Of a stretch of 9,831 nt of DNA, positions 5,977 to 9,831 are shown piece after piece. The stretch is from assembly GCA_945860575.1 (NCBI GenBank), contig CAMAQQ010000031.1, forward strand, positions 1 to 9,831. The letters are read 5' to 3'. The notes beneath the pieces were generated by a model that saw nothing but the letters and a program-made list of their open reading frames with translations, was not told where the DNA came from and did no database searches. Made by a program: the position numbers and the translations under genes. How positions within the stretch are numbered: the stretch's first letter is position 1; every line of letters begins with the position of its first letter. The stretch comes from Ferrithrix thermotolerans DSM 19514. Lineage in GTDB: Bacteria; Actinomycetota; Acidimicrobiia; Acidimicrobiales; Ilumatobacteraceae.

Positions 5977-7560
5977 TTAACGCTTGACGCGTTCTCGCAT
6001 TCGTTTTTGTATCAACTCGCGGCGTTGTTGAAGTTCGCGATAAGTCAAAGTGTTGGTCTCCAAATCAAGGCCGAGTCCGGCTTTGACGCTGTCAAGGTTT
6101 ATCTCAATTGTGTTGTGGTCGATGCCCAGTTCGCGACCGAGTTGTTCTCCGTGTCGTTGGGCAAACAACATCGAAACTGCCGCAATTTCACCGAGTAAGT
6201 CAAGGTCTGGGGCGAGACGTGATATTGCGCCGTCAAGAAAAATCATGTTCTTAACATAGAGCATCAACTCTTTAGGCATGCGTGCACCATAACCAAGCAG
6301 CGCCTTCATGATCCGTTGAACTTCTTTGACTAATTCGTCAGCAGAGAGTTTGGTCGGATCAATTGGTGGTCGATCTAATCCGAGATCAACAATCACCGCA
6401 TCTAAGTCGGTATCCATTGGCAACGCCCCGAGATCTCGCAATGCAGTGACCTGACCTTTGACATCGTTTGTCGTCGCACCAAGCATCAGTCGAAGAAATG
6501 CAAGTCGGCGTGGACCACTTAGACGGCCAACGATGCCGAAATCTAGTAGTGCAGTTCGGCCATCTTTCATTACAAAAAGGTTTCCACCATGTAGGTCGCC
6601 GTGGAATGCGCCATGCACCATCGCACCTTCCATAAACGCGATCATGCCGGTTCGAATTACTGCTTCAGTGTCAATGCCGGCGTTTTTCATGCCGACGACA
6701 TCATCGAATTTGAAACCTTCGAGTCGCTCCATCACCAAAACGCGCTGTGTGACTAGTTTTGGGTGTGGACGCGGAACTATGTATCCAGTCTGATTCAGTT
6801 CTCGCAAAATGCGAGAGATGTCGATCATGTTGTCGGCTTCCATCCTGAAATCAAGTTCTTCAACAATTGTTTCAGCAAACAACTCAACAAGTGCCGGAGG
6901 GTTAGCCAGTGCCGCAATCTTCAACCGACCGACCAGGTGTGGTGCCAGCCAGGACATAACTTTCAAATCTTTTCGCACAAGTTCAATCACTTTTGGTCGT
7001 TGAACTTTTACTACAACGGTTTCTCCGGTGAGCAGACGAGCCAGATGAACTTGCGCGATTGATGCGGCCGCTAATGGTGTCTCGTCAAAAAATTCAAATA
7101 CATTTTCAATTGTTGCGCCGAGATCATGCTCAACAACTTTGCGCACATCTTTAAATGATTCGGCAGGCACCTGATCGCGGCAAAGTTTAAATTCATCCAC
7201 AAGTTCGCTTGGGAATAACCCTTCGCCACTTGAAATTATCTGGCCAAGTTTTATATACGTTGATCCGAGTTTTTCTACGGCCTGGCGCATTCGCTTTGAA
7301 ATATCAAGTTTTGATTCTTTGTCCGATTTGTAATGTCTCAATTTTTTGTGCCAAAACCAAGGCAGAAGAGCGGCCAAAAGCACTCGCATTACGACCAACA
7401 GCCGTAACACAGGTGGAACTCGCGAAGGCTTCGTCAGCACGGGCACTTCTTTGCGCGCGGCCTGACGCAAAATCGGAGCGATAGTGAGCCAGCTAATTTC
7501 ATCGCGATCTAAAACCCACGGCGGGTTATCGCTGAAAGCGCCCCAGTCAAGATCATTCAT
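5977..7560 (-). CDS. ABC1/UbiB (ADCK)-family atypical kinase
   Basis: A complete 527-residue UbiB-like protein. A hydrophobic segment lies at about 49-70 (VPPVLRLLVVMRVLLAALLP), followed by the family-specific KxGQ helix, YIKLGQIISS (102-111). The kinase-like core has the Ala-rich loop PLAAASIAQVH (162-172) in place of a Gly-rich loop, Lys185 in VVVKVQRP, the ExD motif EELDFRMEADN (234-244), the catalytic FHGDLHGGNLF (319-329; Asp322, Asn327) and LLDFG (338-342). The catalytic loop reads HGDLHGGN rather than HADPHPGN. Members are membrane-associated ATPases that support quinone biosynthesis or lipid handling; the mycobacterial and other actinobacterial clients are poorly defined, so ubiB itself is not assigned. 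It sits between cysQ (16 bases upstream) and nucS (5 bases downstream) and was probably co-transcribed. No Shine-Dalgarno motif precedes the ATG at 7560. Confidence 0.92.
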   Translation of the reverse strand: MNDLDWGAFSDNPPWVLDRDEISWLTIAPILRQAARKEVPVLTKPSRVPPVLRLLVVMRVLLAALLPWFWHKKLRHYKSDKESKLDISKRMRQAVEKLGSTYIKLGQIISSGEGLFPSELVDEFKLCRDQVPAESFKDVRKVVEHDLGATIENVFEFFDETPLAAASIAQVHLARLLTGETVVVKVQRPKVIELVRKDLKVMSWLAPHLVGRLKIAALANPPALVELFAETIVEELDFRMEADNMIDISRILRELNQTGYIVPRPHPKLVTQRVLVMERLEGFKFDDVVGMKNAGIDTEAVIRTGMIAFMEGAMVHGAFHGDLHGGNLFVMKDGRTALLDFGIVGRLSGPRRLAFLRLMLGATTNDVKGQVTALRDLGALPMDTDLDAVIVDLGLDRPPIDPTKLSADELVKEVQRIMKALLGYGARMPKELMLYVKNMIFLDGAISRLAPDLDLLGEIAAVSMLFAQRHGEQLGRELGIDHNTIEINLDSVKAGLGLDLETNTLTYRELQQRRELIQKRMRERVKR

Positions 7561-7576
7561 CGCAATAGTCTGCCGT

Positions 7577-8368
7577 TTAGCGGGCAGATTTATGCAACGC
7601 TGTGAGAACTGACTCAGCCAGATCGGCGCGACAGATAATTAGATCTGGCAACCAAGTATCTGAATCGTTATAAACCAGTGGCGAGCCATCAATTCGACTT
7701 GTAAAGAAGCCTGCGGCGCGTGCGACTGCAACAGGTGCAGCAGAATCCCATTGATGCTGACCACCCGAATGTAGATAAATGTCACACTCTCCAAGCACAA
7801 CAGACATCGCTTTTGCGCCCGCTGATCCGAGTCGCATTGCATCGCAGCCCAGCGCATTGGCAACGATCACCGCTTCGCGCGGAGTGCGAGTGCGAGAGGT
7901 GACGAGTCGTGGCGGTCGGTCTTGTTTTTCGGGCGACACGTGGGGTGGGTCGGTGCTGAGTGTCAACTCGATTGCCGGCAAACTCACGGCACCTGCAACG
8001 AGATCGCCGTTGTTCGTTTCATCGCGTTGCCACAATGCGACATGCACCGCCCAATCTTGTCGCTCTGGTTCGCTGAACTCTTGTGTTCCATCAAGTGGAT
8101 CAATTATCCAAACGCGGTCAGCAGAAAGTCGCGCTGTGCCGTCAGTTGCTTCTTCGCTAAGCACGGCATCGTTCGGGCGATGTTCGCGCAGTTGCGACAT
8201 TAAAAACTCCTGCGCCATTGCATCGCCCGCATCTTTTAGATCCCAGCCGTAGAAACCTCGCTTTACGAGTTCGTTGCGCAGTGCTACTAAATGTTTGCCA
8301 GTTTCTGTGGCAAGGTGTGCGGCGAATTCGGCATCTTGTTGGTGTCTTGGGTTCACCGTGTTTGTCAA
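7577..8368 (-). CDS. cysQ: 3'(2'),5'-bisphosphate nucleotidase CysQ
   Basis: A 263-residue member of the inositol monophosphatase superfamily. Metal-site residues are visible: Glu72-Glu73 in VLSEEATD, Asp90 and Asp93 in VWIIDPLDGTQEF (86-98), and Trp207-Asp208 in HQWDSAAPVAVARAAG (205-220). SDWAVH-like QDWAVHVALW follows the second motif as in mycobacterial CysQ (Rv2131c), which this closely resembles throughout. CysQ removes the phosphate from 3'-phosphoadenosine 5'-phosphate (and PAPS), a product of sulfate assimilation and sulfotransfer, and can act on inositol or fructose bisphosphates. The start is a TTG at 8368 that overlaps the TGA of the upstream membrane-protein gene as TTGA, the arrangement of translational coupling. 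A GTG at 8356 is an alternative that would drop four residues. A plain inositol monophosphatase is less likely. Confidence 0.9.
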   Translation of the reverse strand: MTNTVNPRHQQDAEFAAHLATETGKHLVALRNELVKRGFYGWDLKDAGDAMAQEFLMSQLREHRPNDAVLSEEATDGTARLSADRVWIIDPLDGTQEFSEPERQDWAVHVALWQRDETNNGDLVAGAVSLPAIELTLSTDPPHVSPEKQDRPPRLVTSRTRTPREAVIVANALGCDAMRLGSAGAKAMSVVLGECDIYLHSGGQHQWDSAAPVAVARAAGFFTSRIDGSPLVYNDSDTWLPDLIICRADLAESVLTALHKSAR

Positions 8369-8682
8369 GGCTGACGACCAAGTTTTGTCGCGCCTCGAAC
8401 AATTGATCGAAGCGCGGTTTCATCGGTACCAGACTTGACAAGTTCTGAAATTTGTCGTTCAAGGATTTGCGCACTGGCTTCATCAAAGACTTCAAGACGA
8501 CTTGTGCTAGATGAGACACTTGCGATCAACAACACGAGTGACGCAACCGCTGTCGTAACCCCGATTGTCGTAACCACGCCGACGTTATTGCCTGCTATCG
8601 ATGAAATAATCATTCCGGCGATGCCTAATACGAAAATGACAGCGCATGAAATGCGAATTACACGAACGGCTGGCGACGACAT
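8365..8682 (-). CDS. Small two-helix membrane protein of unknown function
   Basis: I do not recognise this 105-residue protein. It has two hydrophobic segments, about residues 8-29 (IRISCAVIFVLGIAGMIISS region) and 34-57 (VGVVTTIGVTTAVASLVLLI region), joined by a very short loop, IAGNN. It therefore looks like a membrane hairpin with both ends on the same side, probably cytosolic. The tail after residue 62 is polar and likely helical (LEVFDEASAQILERQISEL), ending in a basic stretch. It contains no catalytic or metal-binding signature. Its ATG (8682) lies 15 bases after the ettA stop and its TGA overlaps the cysQ TTG start, so it is inside the operon. Reading-frame conservation by position, tight packing and a sensible membrane profile argue that it is a real gene. 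Confidence 0.75.
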   Translation of the reverse strand: MSSPAVRVIRISCAVIFVLGIAGMIISSIAGNNVGVVTTIGVTTAVASLVLLIASVSSSTSRLEVFDEASAQILERQISELVKSGTDETALRSIVRGATKLGRQP

Positions 8683-8697
8683 TTGTTGTTGTGCTAT

Positions 8698-9831
8698 TTA
8701 TTTTCTCGAGAGAGGTTTGTATTTGATTCTCTTTGGTTGGTCCGCAGAAATTCCGAGTTCTTTTTTGCGCCATGCTTCGTAGTCGGTGAAGTTACCTTCG
8801 AACCAACGCACTTGGCTGTCGCCCTCAAAAGCCAAGACATGGGTTGCGATTCGATCCAAGAACCAACGATCGTGACTAATCACGACGACGCAACCAGGAA
8901 AACTTTCAAGGGCAGTTTCGAGCGCACGCAGAGTGTCGATATCGAGATCGTTTGTTGGTTCGTCAAGGAGCAACACATTGCCGGCATTTTTTAAAAGTTT
9001 GGCCAAGTGCACTCGGTTTCGTTCACCACCAGAGAGATCTCCGACACGTTTTTGTTGATCGCTACCTTTGAAGTTGAAACTTGCGACGTATGCACGACCG
9101 TTGATTTCACGGTTACCGACTTTCATCACTTCGACACCCGCAGTAATTTCTTCGTAAACAGAAGCATCTGCGTTGAGCGTGTCGCGACTTTGATCGACAT
9201 AACTCAAAGACACGGTGTCGCCGACGGTCACGGTGCCAGAATCAGGGCTTTCTTGGCCAGTGATCATGCGAAACAGAGTTGTTTTACCTGCGCCGTTGGC
9301 GCCGATGATGCCAACAATGCCGGCAGGCGGCAAGTTGAAGGTGAGATCTTCGATCAATAATCTGTCGCCGTAGCCCTTTGAAAGATTTTTGATTTCAATC
9401 ACGACATCGCCCAAGCGTGGCCCAGGTGGTATCGCAATTTCTAATTTGTTGTCGTCGCGTTCGGCCGCTTGCGCTTCGGCATGCAACTTGTCGTAGGCGG
9501 CAAGTCGTGCCTTGCCTTTTGATTGACGGGCCTTGGGTGCCATGCGCACCCAATCAAGTTCGCGCTGCAATGTGCGTCGTCGAGTTTCGTTGGCTTTTTC
9601 TTCGCGTCCGAGTCGCTCTTGCTTTTGTTCTAGCCAACTTGTGTAGTTGCCCTCAAACGGAATGCCCTTGCCGCGGTCGAGTTCAAGAATCCATTTGGCA
9701 ACATTGTCCAAGAAATAACGGTCGTGAGTGATTGCTACAACAGTGCCCGAATATTCCTGCAAGAATCTTTCAAGCCAGTCAACACTTTCTGCGTCGAGGT
9801 GATTGGTCGGTTCATCGAGTAGCAACAAATC
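8698..9831 (-). CDS. ettA: ABC-F translation factor EttA, N-terminal part outside window
   Basis: The visible 377 residues begin at the first Walker B, DLLLLDEPTNHLD, and run to the stop. The base-pair frame is open to the window edge, so roughly a third of the usual 550-residue protein, including the first Walker A and the Arm insert, lies outside. After the first cassette comes the P-site tRNA interaction linker, charged and helical (around visible residues 66-126), with ELDWVRMAPKARQSKGKARL. The second cassette is complete: GANGAGKT (177-184), LSGGERNRVH (266-275), VLLLDEPTNDLD (286-297) with the catalytic Glu, and switch His320. The C-terminus ending KRIKYKPLSRK is EttA-like. EttA binds the ribosomal E site and gates entry into elongation according to ATP/ADP. 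It is the first visible gene of the leftward operon. Other ABC-F proteins are a lesser possibility. Confidence 0.93.
   Translation of the reverse strand, partial: DLLLLDEPTNHLDAESVDWLERFLQEYSGTVVAITHDRYFLDNVAKWILELDRGKGIPFEGNYTSWLEQKQERLGREEKANETRRRTLQRELDWVRMAPKARQSKGKARLAAYDKLHAEAQAAERDDNKLEIAIPPGPRLGDVVIEIKNLSKGYGDRLLIEDLTFNLPPAGIVGIIGANGAGKTTLFRMITGQESPDSGTVTVGDTVSLSYVDQSRDTLNADASVYEEITAGVEVMKVGNREINGRAYVASFNFKGSDQQKRVGDLSGGERNRVHLAKLLKNAGNVLLLDEPTNDLDIDTLRALETALESFPGCVVVISHDRWFLDRIATHVLAFEGDSQVRWFEGNFTDYEAWRKKELGISADQPKRIKYKPLSRK

Noticed and set aside
7779..8252. 157-codon open frame on the plus strand
   Set aside because: It lies wholly antisense to cysQ, is low-complexity Ser/Ala/Arg-rich and has no recognisable domain; it is a shadow of the cysQ codon pattern.
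8157..8519. 120-codon minus-strand frame overlapping cysQ and the small membrane protein
   Set aside because: It is out of frame with both genes, spans their junction and shows no protein-like pattern.

Overview
This window looks like part of an actinobacterial chromosome with mid-range GC (roughly half). The best guess is a member of the Acidimicrobiia or a similar environmental lineage. That placement is inference from gene content: a NucS/EndoMS mismatch endonuclease, an LLM-class oxidoreductase of the kind that uses cofactor F420, a CysQ phosphatase close to the mycobacterial type, and starts without Shine-Dalgarno motifs. No tRNA, rRNA, insertion sequence, CRISPR array or phage gene was seen. 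Coding density is very high. The longest gap between genes is 51 bases, so no gene-free stretch exceeds 300 bases.

Layout. Positions 1-768 (+) hold the 3' part of an F420-type LLM oxidoreductase. It converges on, and overlaps by 17 bases, a leftward cluster of three genes: an MFS exporter (1987-752), a nitronate-monooxygenase-like flavoprotein (2981-2019) and a geranylgeranyl-reductase-family flavoprotein (4311-3001). A 25-base gap separates this last gene from a rightward SDR dehydrogenase (4337-5260). The SDR converges on a five-gene leftward run, read from the right edge: ettA (partial), a small two-helix membrane protein, cysQ, an ABC1/UbiB-family kinase and nucS. Gaps in that run are 15, -3, 16 and 5 bases, so it is probably one operon. 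It ends at a good hairpin-plus-U-tract terminator that lies partly inside the last codons of the SDR gene.

How the genes fit together. The nucS run combines housekeeping functions: ribosome throttling, 3'-phosphoadenosine phosphate removal, a quinone/lipid-linked atypical kinase and mismatch repair. It is not one obvious pathway. The left half is a set of redox enzymes resembling those used on isoprenoids, quinones or steroid/acyl-CoA intermediates, with no substrate fixed by the sequence.

No clearly new system is visible. The points most worth a second look are the compact divergent start region with two overlapping -10-like hexamers on opposite strands (4312-4336), the absence of ribosome-binding motifs ahead of all eight visible starts, the terminator embedded in the opposing gene's stop region, and the uncharacterised small membrane protein translationally coupled to cysQ.
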